This document shows, one piece after another, positions 1-12,310 of a stretch of DNA of 64,000 nt. This DNA comes from Caenorhabditis remanei (taxonomy: Eukaryota; Nematoda; Chromadorea; Rhabditida; Rhabditidae): the NCBI RefSeq assembly GCF_010183535.1, contig NC_071333.1, positions 1,488,001 through 1,552,000 on the forward strand. The letters are read 5' to 3'. The first letter of the stretch is position 1, and every line of letters begins with the position of its first letter. The notes beneath the pieces were generated by a model, which ran no database searches, was not told the origin of the DNA, and was given only the letters and a program-made list of their open reading frames with translations. The position numbers were made by a program, and so were the translations under genes.

Positions 1-3000
1 TTGGGTGCTTGTCAAATAAAGTTCATTTTTAGGATTATATCATTATAAATAGGTAATTATTAACTTTGTTTTGATGATAGGTAAGCCAACTGGCAGTGTT
101 GGGCTCCTTTTGGAGTTGCCAACACTCGAGTTGGGTGCTTGTCAAATAAAGTTCATTTTTAGGATTATATCATTATAAATAGGTAAATATTAACTTTGTT
201 TTGATGATAGGTAAGCCAACTGGCAGTGTTAAACAAAGTTAATAATTACCTATTTATAATGATATAATCCTAAAAATGAACTTTATTTGACAAGCACCCA
301 ACTCGAGTGTTGGCAACTCCAAAAGGAGCCCAACACTGCCAGTTGGCTTACCTATCAAGTAAACAATGTTAATAATTACCTATTTATAATGATATAATCC
401 TAAAAATGAACTTTATTTGACAAGCACCCAACTCGAGTGTTGGCAACTCCAAAAGGAGCCCAACACTGCCAGTTGGCTTACCTATCATCTAAACAAAGTT
501 AATAATTACCTATTTATAATGATATAATACTAAAAATTGACTTTATTTGACAAGGACCCAACTCGAGTGTTGGCAACTCCAAAAGGAGTCCAACACTGCC
601 AGTTGGCTTACCTATCATCTAAACAAAGTTAATAATTACCTATTTATAATGATATAATACTAAAAATTAACTTTTTTTGACAAGGACCCAACTCGAGTGT
701 TGGCAACTCCAAAAGGAGTCCAACACTGCCAGTTGGCTTACCTATCAAGTAAACAATGTTAATAATTACCTATTTATAATGATATAATCCTAAAAATGAA
801 CTTTATTTGACAAGCACCCAACTCGAGTGTTGGCAACTCCAAAAGGAGCCCAACACTGCCAGTTGGCTTACCTATCAAGTAAACAATGTTAATAATTACC
901 TATTTATAATGATATAATCCTAAAAATGAACTTTATTTGACAAGCACCCAACTCGAGTGTTGGCAACTCCAAAAGGAGCCCAACACTGCCAGTTGGCTTA
1001 CCTATCATCTAAACAAAGTTAATAATTACCTATTTATAATGATATAATACTAAAAATTGACTTTATTTGACAAGGACCCAACTCGAGTGTTGGCAACTCC
1101 AAAAGGAGTCCAACACTGCCAGTTGGCTTACCTATCATCTAAACAAAGTTAATAATTACCTATTTATAATGATATAATACTAAAAATTAACTTTTTTTGA
1201 CAAGGACCCAACTCGAGTGTTGGCAACTCCAAAAGGAGCCCAACACTGCCAGTTGGCTTACCTATCAAGTAAACAATGTTAATAATTACCTATTTATAAT
1301 GATATATTCCTAAAAATGAACTTTATTTGACAAGGACCCAACTCGAGTGTTGGCAATTCCAATAGGAGCCCAACACTGCCAGTTGGCTTACCTATCATCT
1401 AAACAAAGTTAATAATTACCTATTTATAATGATATAATACTAAAAATTGACTTTATTTGACAAGGACCCAACTCGAGTGTTGGCAACTCCAAAAGGAGTC
1501 CAACACTGCCAGTTGGCTTACCTATCATCTAAACAAAGTTAATAATTACCTATTTATAATGATATAATACTAAAAATTAACTTTTTTTGACAAGGACCCA
1601 ACTCGAGTGTTGGCAACTCCAAAAGGAGTCCAACACTGCCAGTTGGCTTACCTATCATCTAAACAAAGTTAATAATTACCTATTTATATTGATATAATAC
1701 TAAAAATGAACTTTATTTGACAAGCACCCAACTCGAGTGTTGGCAATTCCAATAGGAGCCCAACACTGCCAGTTGGCTTACCTATCATCTAAACAAAGTT
1801 AATAATTACCTATTTATAATGATATAATCCTAAAAATGAACTTTATTTGACAAGGACCCAACTCGAGTGTTGGCAACTCCAAAAGGAGCCCAACACTGCC
1901 AGTTGGCTTACCTATCATCTAAACAAAGTTAATAATTACCTATTTATAATGATATAATCCTAAAAATGAACTTTATTTGACAAGGACCCAACTCGAGTGT
2001 TGGCAACTCCAAAAGGAGTCCAACACTGCCAGTTGGCTTACCTATCAAGTAAACAATGTTAATAATTACCTATTTATAATGATATATTCCTAAAAATGAA
2101 CTTTATTTGACAAGCACCCAACTCGAGTGTTGGCAACTCCAAAAGGAGCCAACACTGCCAGTTGGCTTACCTATCATCTAAACAATGTTAATAATTACCT
2201 ATTTATAATGATATATTCCTAAAAATGAACTTTATTTGACAAGCACCCAACTCGAGTGTTGGCAATTCCAATAGGAGCCCAACACTGCCAGTTGGCTTAC
2301 CTATCATCTAAACAAAGTTAATAATTACCTATTTATATTGATATAATACTAAAAATGAACTTTATTTGACAAGCACCCAACTCGAGTGTTGGCAACTCCA
2401 AAAGGAGCCCAACACTGCCAGTTGGCTTACCTATCAAGTAAACAATGTTAATAATTACCTATTTATAATGATATAATACTAAAAATTAACTTTATTTGAC
2501 AAGGACCCAACTCGAGTGTTGGCAACTCCAAAAGGAGTCCAACACTGCCAGTTGGCTTACCTATCAAGTAAACAATGTTAATAATTACCTATTTATAATG
2601 ATATATTCCTAAAAATGAACTTTATTTGACAAGCACCCAACTCGAGTGTTGGCAACTCCAAAAGGAGCCAACACTGCCAGTTGGCTTACCTATCATCTAA
2701 ACAAAGTTAATAATTACCTATTTATAATGATATAATCCTAAAAATGAACTTTATTTGACAAGGACCCAACTCGAGTGTTGGCAATTCCAATAGGAGCCCA
2801 ACACTGCCAGTTGGCTTACCTATCATCTAAACAAAGTTAATAATTACCTATTTATAATGATATAATACTAAAAATTAACTTTATTTGACAAGGACCCAAC
2901 TCGAGTGTTGGCAACTCCAAAAGGAGTCCAACACTGCCAGTTGGCTTACCTATCATCTAAACAAAGTTAATAATTACCTATTTATAATGATATAATACTA

Positions 3001-3860
3001 AAAATTAACTTTATTTGACAAGGACCCAACTCGAGTGTTGGCAATTCCAATAGGAGCCCAACACTGCCAGTTGGCTTACCTATCATCTAAACAAAGTTAA
3101 TAATTACCTATTTATAATGATATAATACTAAAAATTAACTTTTTTTGACAAGGACCCAACTCGAGTGTTGGCAACTCCAAAAGGAGTCCAACACTGCCAG
3201 TTGGCTTACCTATCATCTAAACAAAGTTAATAATTACCTATTTATAATGATATAATACTAAAAATTAACTTTATTTGACAAGGACCCAACTCGAGTGTTG
3301 GCAATTCCAATAGGAGCCCAACACTGCCAGTTGGCTTACCTATCATCTAAACAAAGTTAATAATTACCTATTTATAATGATATAATACTAAAAATTAACT
3401 TTATTTGACAAGGACCCAACTCGAGTGTTGGCAATTCCAATAGGAGCCCAACACTGCCAGTTGGCTTACCTATCATCTAAACAAAGTTAATAATTACCTA
3501 TTTATAATGATATAATACTAAAAATTAACTTTTTTTGACAAGGACCCAACTCGAGTGTTGGCAACTCCAAAAGGAGTCCAACACTGCCAGTTGGCTTACC
3601 TATCATCTAAACAAAGTTAATAATTACCTATTTATAATGATATAATACTAAAAATTAACTTTATTTGACAAGGACCCAACTCGAGTGTTGGCAATTCCAA
3701 TAGGAGCCCAACACTGCCAGTTGGCTTACCTATCATCTAAACAAAGTTAATAATTACCTATTTATAATGATATAATACTAAAAATTAACTTTATTTGACA
3801 AGGACCCAACTCGAGTGTTGGCAACTCCAAAAGGAGTCCAACACTGCCAGTTGGCTTAAA
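1..3860. repeat. 130-bp satellite array with an orientation switch
   Basis: Tandem repeat with a 130-bp period: the block starting AAACAA(A/T)GTTAATAATTACC recurs at 361, 491, 621 and so on, with rare 129-bp copies near 2150 and 2660. About 28 direct copies run from 230 to 3860. The first 229 bases carry about 1.8 copies in the opposite orientation, so the array has a head-to-head junction near 230. Each unit contains an imperfect hairpin, GTGTTGG...CTCC-AAAA-GGAG...CCAACAC. Copies fall into a few variant classes (AAGT/ATCT spacer, CAAGCACC/CAAGGACC, AACTCCAAAAGG/AATTCCAATAGG) in a locally repeating order, which suggests higher-order amplification. No gene is seen. The array may continue beyond the left edge. 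Confidence 0.97.
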
Positions 3861-6800
3861 CATTTTCAACTACAAAAATGAGATTTCGTTTCCATGGAAC
3901 ATAGGTACTATTAATAGTGACTTATTATACCTGAAAGTGGTCAGATACGAAATATGTTAAATTGATAGTTCGTTTTTCAGGGAGTTTCAAGAAAAACTTG
4001 ATTGGATACCGCCAGTCGCCACTTTCTCATCCGTCATCATTTCATTTTCTGTCTTATTTCATTTTTCTGTCTAATTTGTTGTCCGTTTTTCATATGTCCC
4101 AAAATCCTCATCCACGTTTTAGACACAAATATGTATTGTCTTCTCTAATGTCACGCTCTCTGTTTTCAAGATCTGAAATTTTTTACGTTGAAGTTCATCT
4201 GTTATTCGAAAAATCTTCTTTTTCCAATTGTCTCTAGATATGTCCGTCCAATTTCCAATTTGGTTGATTTCACCAACATTTTTTACTCCTTCGCTTCCCT
4301 CCACTTTGACCCGTTGGAATGTTTCCCGATGATCACAGTTTCCCACATAAAATGTTTCCGAGTTCCTTTTTGCCGTCCTATAGTTGTTTGGTATCTAAAA
4401 TCCCTGTTGTCCTGCTTCTTACAACACTTTTTCACTGCTTTCTTCTATGCTACGAATGCTATCAAGTGGTTTTGCTCGTCAATAAAATGAGCATGGTGAT
4501 AATTACTTTTCATAGAAAATTGAGACGAATTCAAAGAAAATTGAGACGAATCTCGTTTGTCAAATGTCTCCGTTTCCGTTTGGCCGACAAGTCTCTCTTT
4601 TTTTTCGTAAAATATGCAATACAGAATTTCCTTCCTGAAAATCTTCTCTCCAAGGCAAACCCTGTGTACTTTTGGGACATACATGGAAATTGGAAACTTT
4701 TCGAATTTCTGTTTTCTCTGGTCTGGCTGCGATGACAAAAAAATGATAATGAGCAGGAGTTTTTCAAGATGGAAGACGTGGCCGCAAAACGTGCGTTTTC
4801 TAAGCCACCCGCGAAAAAGTATCATGGTTTCACGTTTATGATATCTTTTCCTTACATAAGGCAATTACATATTTTGTGTGTGTTAATGAAAATCCTAGAT
4901 CTTTTTATGTCTGGCACTTAATATAGTGTATGTGGCAAAAATATGGAGGCCTTCAAAACATTTTTAGAGATCAGAAAAAAACTATTTTCAATTACAATTT
5001 GGCAATTAATACAAAATGCTGTTTCTACACCAGATGCCGACCAGATGTGGCTTCACCAATTGTTTTGTCAATCGTCTTCAGATCTCCACGGAAAATATGC
5101 TCGTTAACTTTATTTATTGTATGGAAGAGTAGAATAGTGTAATACATAGAGGTCAAACTAAAAATATCTTCATCTGGTGGGAGTTGGGTTGCCCACGTAA
5201 AACAATAATGGGTTTTGAACCTCAATATCTTCCTCCTTGGGCTTTTCTAACATAAAACGCAAACTGTCTGGATAGGCTGGTGGTTAATCAAAACTAACAA
5301 TCAAGTAAACGCCTCTTGATCTATCAAGTTGGAAATGTAAAGTTTTCATAACTTTCAAATCCCAAAAAATGTGAACAGTGTCAAATTCCAAAAATCTAAA
5401 ATTGTCCAATTATCTTGATTGCAATCTCCAAAACATCCTGGAAGAGCATTTCATGAGACTCATCGTGTTCACCTGATGTGGTTGGCATTGCTATGTCTAC
5501 ATTCAATGGAAGGAGTGCAGGATTATCTCCCAACAGCTTGCCATCCACAGACCAGCTGATCACGAAGTGGAAATGGGTGCGTTATGGAATGGAAAGGAAT
5601 TTCATATCTTCGGTGTAAATTTGTTACGAATTGGAAAACTGCGTTTTGCGAAGGAGGACACCATCATCACTTCAAACGTTTCTGTCTTGAACGGCAATTA
5701 GAGTCACAAAATATAAACCTCGGAGCAAATGAAATTTTAGGTGCCAATAAGAATAATTGAACAGCTGCCAAACGACTAGATCAAAAGAAATAGGTGGGGA
5801 GGAATATGGATGGGAGAAAATATGCAGGGACCGAAGAGTATAGTATAAATACCCGTTCTGTAACAATATAATTTTACATCTAGTTGATAAAAATGCACAA
5901 TACTCAGTTTTTTTTACATGTGCATAGTGTACTATTTCTCTTTATTTTTCTTTCTGCATAGCTAATAATTTTTTTTCTCGCCTTTTCTTTTCTCAAGCAG
6001 TTTACTTTCCTTTTTTCATTCATCTGTGTTGTGTATTACCCAATTTCTTTCACTCTTCTTTTTTTATTTTTAGGTTTGTTGATGACAGCTACTTTACTAC
6101 ATGCTTGAACCAAAGTAATGTTGTCTCTCGTAATATTAATTGCTCTAGATATTGAACGAAAAAAAAACGCTTTATAGGTCATCTAAGTATTTCTGCTTCA
6201 ATCTATTTTTTTGATATTCAAATAGATCACTACTTTTTTTCGTCACTCCACTTTTCGACGTCGAGCGCTCGGTAGTCCAAGGCACCACGGCAATTTCCAA
6301 TCCCATTTTTTTTGATGAGCACCACTCCTATTTGCTCTTTTACAACCCTTTTCTTTTTCGTTCGTTTTCTAATTTCTTCTTCATTTTTTTTCTACCCTAA
6401 AGTGTATAATTTTTTCTGTCTACATTTTGATAAACGGCTATGAACTTTTGATAAAATGTTTTGACATTTTCATTTGGACAACAGCTAGAAAAAATCAGGA
6501 GCTACATCCGTCATATTGCATCAACTATTTTATGGGGAAAAAAATAAACGCTCATTTTTTACTCGTCTTTCTGTTTCACCTACATTGTCTTATTCTTTCT
6601 TTTTTTTGTTGGCTAGTTTATTTTGTTTACATTCAAAAAACAGTTTGCAATTCATGGAATATGAGTTTTATCATTTCAATTTAGAGAATAGCGAGAAGAA
6701 ATCAGAAACATCGTTAAAATGTTTTTTGTTGTTAAAAATAATCCGTAATGTCGCCAAAAAGAGTTTCATTTTCTCCCTTTCATCGTAGCGTTGGGGAGTA

Positions 6801-6881
6801 AACTTTTTGTAACCAAGCAGCTTCAAATGTGAACTTGGTTCTCCCAGAGCAACCGTTTTCTAAGCTCCCTTTTCTAACTAA
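3861..6881. other. AT-rich intergenic DNA, no gene supported
   Basis: T-rich sequence beginning where the satellite stops. The short open frames here overlap on both strands, have T/F/S-rich low-complexity translations and lack convincing splice partners. I see no recognisable domain, RNA gene or transposon end. Confidence 0.6.
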
Positions 6882-7025
6882 CTAGGAAAGGATCCCGAGT
6901 CAAGATGGAGTTGCAGGTCGAGACATATATCCCTAGAACGGAAATTTTGCGCTGATTTTAAATATGTATTCTGTTTTTGCAAAACGATCTCGTGAACTAC
7001 ATCTTGACTCGGGATCCTTCCCTAG
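6882..7025. mobile_element. Short MITE-like foldback element, 144 bp
   Basis: Near-perfect terminal inverted repeats of about 26 bp: the left end begins CTAGGAAAGGATCCCGAG and the right end reads the same on the minus strand with one mismatch (CTAGGGAAGG...). The interior is AT-rich and noncoding. A diverged relative is in the last intron of the 12.3-17.6 kb gene. The target duplication could not be read. Confidence 0.75.
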
Positions 7026-7690
7026 TAAGCTTTTTTTCCCGATCTCTTCTTTCTCTTTTTCAACCAGTTTTTATACATTTTTCTCAGTCATATTCCACCC
7101 CCTATTTGTTTCTTTTTATCTTGTCGCGTAGCAGCTGTTCAATTAATGTTATTGGCACCTAGGATTCTTCATGTCCTTAGGTTTAACCAAAAAGAAAGTA
7201 AAAGCTCGGGTCCATTCAAAGTTGCCGTACCCGTTTCGATCAAAACACTGCAAGAAATGGGCCATTTCTTCGTATTTAATGTTTCACCTCAATTTTCCGT
7301 TTTGTTTTAAGTAGGAGCAGGTTTTGCGGCTGTTGTGTATTTGGTTCTGATGGTGCTACGTCTTTTTTCACTGATTTTACATATTTTTCTCTTATTTTAG
7401 ACTCTTTTTCATAGTTTCCCGGTCGGTTTTTTGAAAGCTGGATGCTGTGTAGTTCGATTCTTTCGTTTTTTTTTGAGAAAAGTGTACAAAGGTAATAAAC
7501 GCCTCTTCTCTCTATTTCTCTTTTCACGAGGTTTGCCAATTCCAAGAAACGTATCGCGGCAAGAATGGAGCCCATTCCAACTTGAATTGTGTGCCAGATG
7601 TGTCGTTATCTCACCTTGAAGTCAAACCAAAATGTAATGAAAAAGTTATATTTGCTTCATTTGTTCTTTTTTCTCTTTGATTGCGTCGTC
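7026..7690. other. Intergenic, no gene supported
   Basis: T-rich sequence between the short MITE and the 3' end of the non-LTR element. Nothing recognisable. Confidence 0.5.
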
Positions 7691-8012
7691 TTTATTTAAT
7701 TTAATTTAATTTAATTTATTGCGACTAAAAGGAAACCATATAGATTCAAAAGACTAGAAACGATCCCTCACGAGACAGTTTCGAGTAGAAAATAGGGATG
7801 ACATGATACATAGGAAACGGAGAATGAGAATAAATATAAAAAGGAGGGTAGACAGACAAGTTGGCAAGGGGGAAGAGATAACCGTAAGAAGGCAAATTAA
7901 ATGAGAAAAGAATAATATGTATTTAACAAAATGACCAGATGAAATAATTAATTAAAACCGGGTAATGGCAGAGTCAAGAAGATGTTCAAATTGGGAGGGG
8001 GAGAGGAAACTA

Positions 8013-10034
8013 CTAACATTGGCAACGATGGCTTCTCTTCTTTTCTTTCCAGATGGGAAGGATAAAAGAGAAAAAATTGTCGGAGAGGGGGGAGAGATAA
8101 ATGAGGGTCATGGGTCTTCGTGGAGAACTTGACAGTCTGATAAAGGAATTGAGATTGGGAAAATGAGATGCGCCAGCTATAAATTTATACAGGAGGAGTA
8201 ATTGCGCTTTGAGTCTACGGTGTCTTATAGAGTAGATAGAGAGAAGTTCTAGACGATGCGAATAAGATGAGAAAGCGATATTGCATCGTTGGAGAGTTTT
8301 CCTAGAGTAAGTTCGTAGAGTGGATTCAAGAAGTCTGGAGAGGGATGAGGAGGGGGCAAGACAGAAAATGACTGAAGCGTATTCAAGAATAGGAAGAACA
8401 TATGTTTTGAATAGAAAAGAGTAAAATGCCGGATTATTAGACTTGAAGGATTTGAGGATTTGGGAAGAGCGAAGACGAGCTAGAGATACTGACTTTTTAA
8501 TGTGGGCAGAAAACTTGAGGTCAGGTTCAAAGAGAATTCCTAGATCACGAACCGAGTTGGAAACCAGAATGGGTGAGCCAACAATGTGAAACTGGTAGTG
8601 GGGGTTGAGAGCACCCAAGCGGAGTAAACTAGTTTTAGAATGAGCCAGGGGAAGGTCGTTGGAAACTGCCCAGTTGGAAACCAAATCAATACCTGCTTGG
8701 AGGCTGGAGGGAAGGTGGGAGTAAATTTTGATATCATCAGCATAAGCAGCGATGTGGAGATGAGGGATTGAATGAAGGCTGATCAACAAATCATTAATGA
8801 AGAGGAGGAATAATAAAGGTCCCGAGACGGATCCTTGAGGGACACCAGAGAAGATTGGAGCAGAAGAAGGATCAGTGGTACTGTTAACTTTGACAGAAAA
8901 GGAACGTGAGGAGAGGAAGTCAGAGAACCAGGAAATAAAGAGCGGGGGAATGTCGAAAGAGGCAAGCTTGTTGAGGAGTAAAGCATGAGGAACCTGATCG
9001 AATGCTTTACGAAAATCAAAGAATACAACATCTAGAGATCCGTGAGTCTTGAGTATTATCTTGTAATTTGTAACAACCTGGACAAGGGAACTAGCGCAAG
9101 AGCGATTGGTAAGAAAGCCATGTTGATGAGGGGAGAGTTTGTGGATACAATCCAACTTAATGCGGTTACATAAAATACGTTCAAAAATTCTGGAAAATGG
9201 GTCCGTGAGGGAGATGGGGCGGTAGTTTTCCGGACAACCAGGATTACCTTTTTTGTGGACCGGAATAACTACCGCCTTCTTCCAAGAGCGAGGAACTACA
9301 GAGCAGCGGAGAGAGTCACCAAAGATTATAGAGAGAGGAAGAGATATAGAAGTGGCACATTTTTTAATAAGGAGAAAATTGGCGAGATGAGGAGAAAAGC
9401 CACAACGCGGAGGAAGTTTAAGAAGGGAATGCTCAATAACCCAAGCTGCGAACAAATCATTGTCCTGAAAAGGGGAAGATGAAGGGCGAGGGGAGGAGAG
9501 ATGAGGAGCAACGAAAGAAACATGAGGAGAAGATTTGAAGTTGGAAAGAAAGGAAGATAAGAAAATAGAGGCTTTCTCGGAGTCAGAGCAGACGACACGT
9601 CCTTGGTGGTTGAGGGAAGGAATACCAGATAATGTCTTTAGCCTTCTGGTGATTAAGGAGCGGGCAACGGAGGTATGCGGAGATTTCAAGAGTGTTCTCT
9701 CGGCTCTGGCGTAGCTGCCACGAATGGTTTTAGAGAGATTGCGGATTAGACAGTTGAGAGAATGGATATCAGTAAAAGAAGCGCGACGAGAGGCGAGGAG
9801 CTTGGTAAAACGGCTACGAGCACGACGAAGCTGGCGAATAGACTTGGAGGGAGGACTAGGTCTTGGCAAGGGTTTAGGAGGAGTGTGTAGTACGATTAGG
9901 TCAGAAAGGATTTGAATAAATTTTTCGAATTTAGAAGAAGGACAGGGGAGGGAAGGACAGGGGAGGGAGAGGACAGGGGAGGGAGGGACAGGGGAGGGAA
10001 GGACAGGGGAGGGACATTTATAAATTGTCATCAT
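8013..10034 (-). CDS. Non-LTR retrotransposon reverse transcriptase
   Basis: 673-codon open frame without stops. RT blocks appear in order: ENYRPISLTDPFSRIFERI (fingers, near residue 268), DVVFFDFRKAFDQVPH (motif A aspartate), SGVPQGSVSGPLLFLLFIND (motif B), AAYADDIKIYS (catalytic YADD), then NSVRDLGILFEPDLKFSAHI and the thumb/C-terminal region to the stop. The enzyme would copy element RNA at nicked chromosomal DNA. The first ~33 residues are Pro/Ser/Leu repeats encoded by a ~15-bp minisatellite, so the true start is uncertain and the ATG at the frame edge may not be used. Endonuclease and nucleic-acid-binding ORF1 are absent, so autonomous movement is unlikely. No RNase H domain was recognised. 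Confidence 0.93.
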   Translation of the reverse strand: MMTIYKCPSPVLPSPVPPSPVLSLPCPSLPCPSSKFEKFIQILSDLIVLHTPPKPLPRPSPPSKSIRQLRRARSRFTKLLASRRASFTDIHSLNCLIRNLSKTIRGSYARAERTLLKSPHTSVARSLITRRLKTLSGIPSLNHQGRVVCSDSEKASIFLSSFLSNFKSSPHVSFVAPHLSSPRPSSSPFQDNDLFAAWVIEHSLLKLPPRCGFSPHLANFLLIKKCATSISLPLSIIFGDSLRCSVVPRSWKKAVVIPVHKKGNPGCPENYRPISLTDPFSRIFERILCNRIKLDCIHKLSPHQHGFLTNRSCASSLVQVVTNYKIILKTHGSLDVVFFDFRKAFDQVPHALLLNKLASFDIPPLFISWFSDFLSSRSFSVKVNSTTDPSSAPIFSGVPQGSVSGPLLFLLFINDLLISLHSIPHLHIAAYADDIKIYSHLPSSLQAGIDLVSNWAVSNDLPLAHSKTSLLRLGALNPHYQFHIVGSPILVSNSVRDLGILFEPDLKFSAHIKKSVSLARLRSSQILKSFKSNNPAFYSFLFKTYVLPILEYASVIFCLAPSSSLSRLLESTLRTYSRKTLQRCNIAFSSYSHRLELLSIYSIRHRRLKAQLLLLYKFIAGASHFPNLNSFIRLSSSPRRPMTLIYLSPLSDNFFSFILPIWKEKKRSHRCQC
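9940..10016. repeat. GGGACAGGGGA minisatellite
   Basis: About five imperfect copies of a ~15-bp purine-rich unit (GGACAGGGGAGGGAG-type). It forms the 5' edge of the LINE copy and supplies the Pro-rich start of its open frame. Confidence 0.85.
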
Positions 10035-11047
10035 ATTGTTTTTTTCCGATCGGATTTTTTATTTAGCGGTTATTTCAGTTTTTTGGCAGAACACCAATTT
10101 TCTTTTCATCGCCTTTCTTTTATCGCTAACAATATGTTCAGTTAAATATAAATGTAGTGTGTTCCGTATTGTTATTGCATCTCTTGAACTTTTCTAGTCA
10201 GATGTAATATCTTTTGTCTCCACTTGTCCACAATTAACATAACATGAAGTAGTCATTTCATTTAAACAGTGGGTCTTCCTCAGACCCCTGCTCTCCATTT
10301 CACTCGTTGCACTTTTTTCTTTCCTCCCCCGTTTTCATTCTTTTGCGCCGTCCCTCATTTTGTGCTTTGCATGGCATGTTCCCTTTTCTAAACTCTTCTC
10401 GACCTCCTACTCCAGTCTTCCTCTTTTTTTCTTCTTTTTTTATAAAACATTCATTTTTTCAGGCGGGTCTTATTAACACTGATGTATGTGGTATCACTTT
10501 ACGAAAACTCTTATGCTTGTGAATGCAGGCGTTCTATTAGGAAAAAAACTAACAACGTAGAAATTTCCGAGTGAGAACTTTTCGTTCCGACCTGAAAATG
10601 CGAAACTTCCTTAATTCCTTTTTTGATGCTACCTGCATTTTCAACAAAAAATCCTTTCTTATCAGTGCTTCCACTTTTCCACGATGTTCACATAAATAAT
10701 AACGAACACTCTTCTCCTTTCTCCATGAAATGTATACTTGTTTGTTTTTTGACTATGACACGTCTCTCTTTTCCCTCTTTCACTTTTTTTATTCGTGCAC
10801 TCCCTTCTCCGTCCTTTTTTTCCTCAATTTTCTCGTCATTTTTGCGAACAGAAAAGAGAAAAGGAGAAGATAGATTTCTCTTCTATTTCTCTCTTCGGTC
10901 TTCTTCTTTTTGTGCCATTCTGCCCTTTCCCCCTTTTTTGAACACCGATCTGCTCACTTCACTCATTTCTCCAGCTGGGTTGAAATGAACGGTTTCTGTA
11001 CTTTCTTTTTTCTGTTCTCTCTTTACTCTTTTCTTTTCTTCGTTTTG
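10035..11047. other. T-rich intergenic DNA, no gene supported
   Basis: Long pyrimidine tracts (for example 10300-10460 and 10780-10990) produce spurious S/F/L-rich open frames. No splice pattern or domain was seen. Confidence 0.5.
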
Positions 11048-11482
11048 TAGTACGGGTCAAAAGGTTATAAACCTTGCTCGTTTTCTGTTGAAAATGTCTA
11101 ACTTTGAGAGTGTGCCATACTGATTCTGATTGCCAGATTCAGAGGGTTGTTAATGAATCAAATACATAGAATGAAAATAGAGCGAAAATTTTGTAGTCAG
11201 CACTTTTTTGTACGGGCATTTCTAAGAAAGTTAGTTATGTATCCCCTTCAAATTGACTTCAGTGCAAAATAGCGCGATTTTTGAGCTGTCGTCTTAAAAT
11301 GACCATAACTTTCTAAGGAGTGCCCGTACAAAAACGTTTTAAACTACAAAAATAAAGCACTACTTTTGATCTGTATGATTCATTAAAAAGTACTTGATGG
11401 GACAATCAGTGTTATCATGACTCCCTTTCAAATTTGGATGATTTCAACAAAACCTGCGTCGATAACCTTTTAACCGATACTG
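11048..11482. mobile_element. Foldback element with Tc1/mariner-like ends
   Basis: Imperfect palindrome. The left end reads AGTACGGGTCAAAAGGTTAT and the right end on the minus strand CAGTATCGGTTAAAAGGTTAT, followed by TA at 11483-11484. The arms share internal blocks (TTTTTTGTACGGGCATTTCT and its complement) with the copies at 18431-18871 and 50508-50959, so these form one family. Noncoding, so non-autonomous. Confidence 0.8.
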
Positions 11483-12280
11483 TATCTAATACAAGATGAC
11501 TATTTTGTTCTGAATGTTCACGAACATGACAATCAGTATTGTCATAACACACTTTTAAATTTGGATATTTCCAAGAGAAAACGGCCAATGTCCATAACTT
11601 TTGACTTTTTCTGTACGTGTGTAATGAACACCCAAATATGACAGTTTTGGTATTTGAACAATTCCTTTTACTAGATTTTCCAAATCACCACAGATTTTTG
11701 GTGATGTAAACAAGAAGAGGAGATTTTGTGGCGTTCTGGTGGCAGAAGCCACACATTATTCACGTAATCCAAAATTTCTTCGAGTTTTTTTCGTGCCCGA
11801 TTAGTTTAATCCTAATCCCAAAAAGTCCTTTTTTTGTGAAGATGTAACACGTTCCCCTTTTCTGTTTCTGCTTTCTTTTCACACTTCTCGACCCCCCCCC
11901 CCCCCCATATCTTTCAACACCCCTTCCCCCCCCCCCCTCCCTCCAATTTCTTCTTCTTCTCCTCCTTTTTTGTCCTCAAATGCGGCAGCTGTTCCTTTTT
12001 TCTTGTTGAAACAATTTACATCTGATGTTATGAGAGTCGTTTGTTTATCTTCATTTATTTCACCTTTTGATGTTTTTAAAATTTGATTTTCGTTTTTCTC
12101 CGGTAATTCTCGGAAGACAGGTTGAACCGATTCTCAAAAAAAAAGACACCCGCCTATTTTCAATCGAGAGCGGCACAACTGGAAAAATAAAAACTCAAAT
12201 GTTTCTTCTATTATTCCTCTCATTGTCACTCATCGCTAATTATCTCTGTTATTTCTTAAATTTTCGCAAACCAAAATGTA
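11483..12280. other. Intergenic with poly-C tracts; probable upstream region of the His/Gln-rich gene
   Basis: Contains homopolymer C runs at about 11893-11906 and 11927-11937 and T-rich DNA leading up to the trans-splice site at 12289. No gene was seen. Promoter elements could not be picked out with confidence. Confidence 0.45.
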
Positions 12281-12289
12281 CTTTTACAG
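12281..12289 (+). promoter_or_regulatory. Likely spliced-leader acceptor site
   Basis: CTTTTACAG lies 21 nt before the ATG at 12311. An in-frame TAA separates the two, so the exon cannot extend coding sequence upstream. This fits an SL trans-splice acceptor. Confidence 0.55.
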
Positions 12290-12310
12290 TGAAAAGACTA
12301 ATTCAAAGTG

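Larger units (their letters stand above)
7690..10034 (-). mobile_element. 5'-truncated non-LTR (LINE) retrotransposon
   Basis: Minus-strand insertion. Its 3' end is marked by a short tandem repeat tail (TTTAA-type units at 7696-7720), its body is the reverse transcriptase frame 8013-10034, and its 5' side ends in a GGGACAGGGGA minisatellite near 9940-10016. No apurinic endonuclease domain precedes the polymerase, so the copy is probably truncated at the 5' end. The uninterrupted frame argues for a fairly recent insertion. The polymerase type and the short-repeat tail instead of poly(A) resemble CR1/jockey-group LINEs, but the clade is an inference. Confidence 0.88.

Noticed and set aside
1..3860. 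CRISPR array
   Set aside because: The repeat is 130 bp, contiguous and without unique spacers, in a eukaryotic context; it is a satellite.
4319..4864. Overlapping 138- and 139-codon frames on opposite strands
   Set aside because: Low-complexity composition, no domain, no splice or trans-splice context and mutual overlap; chance frames.
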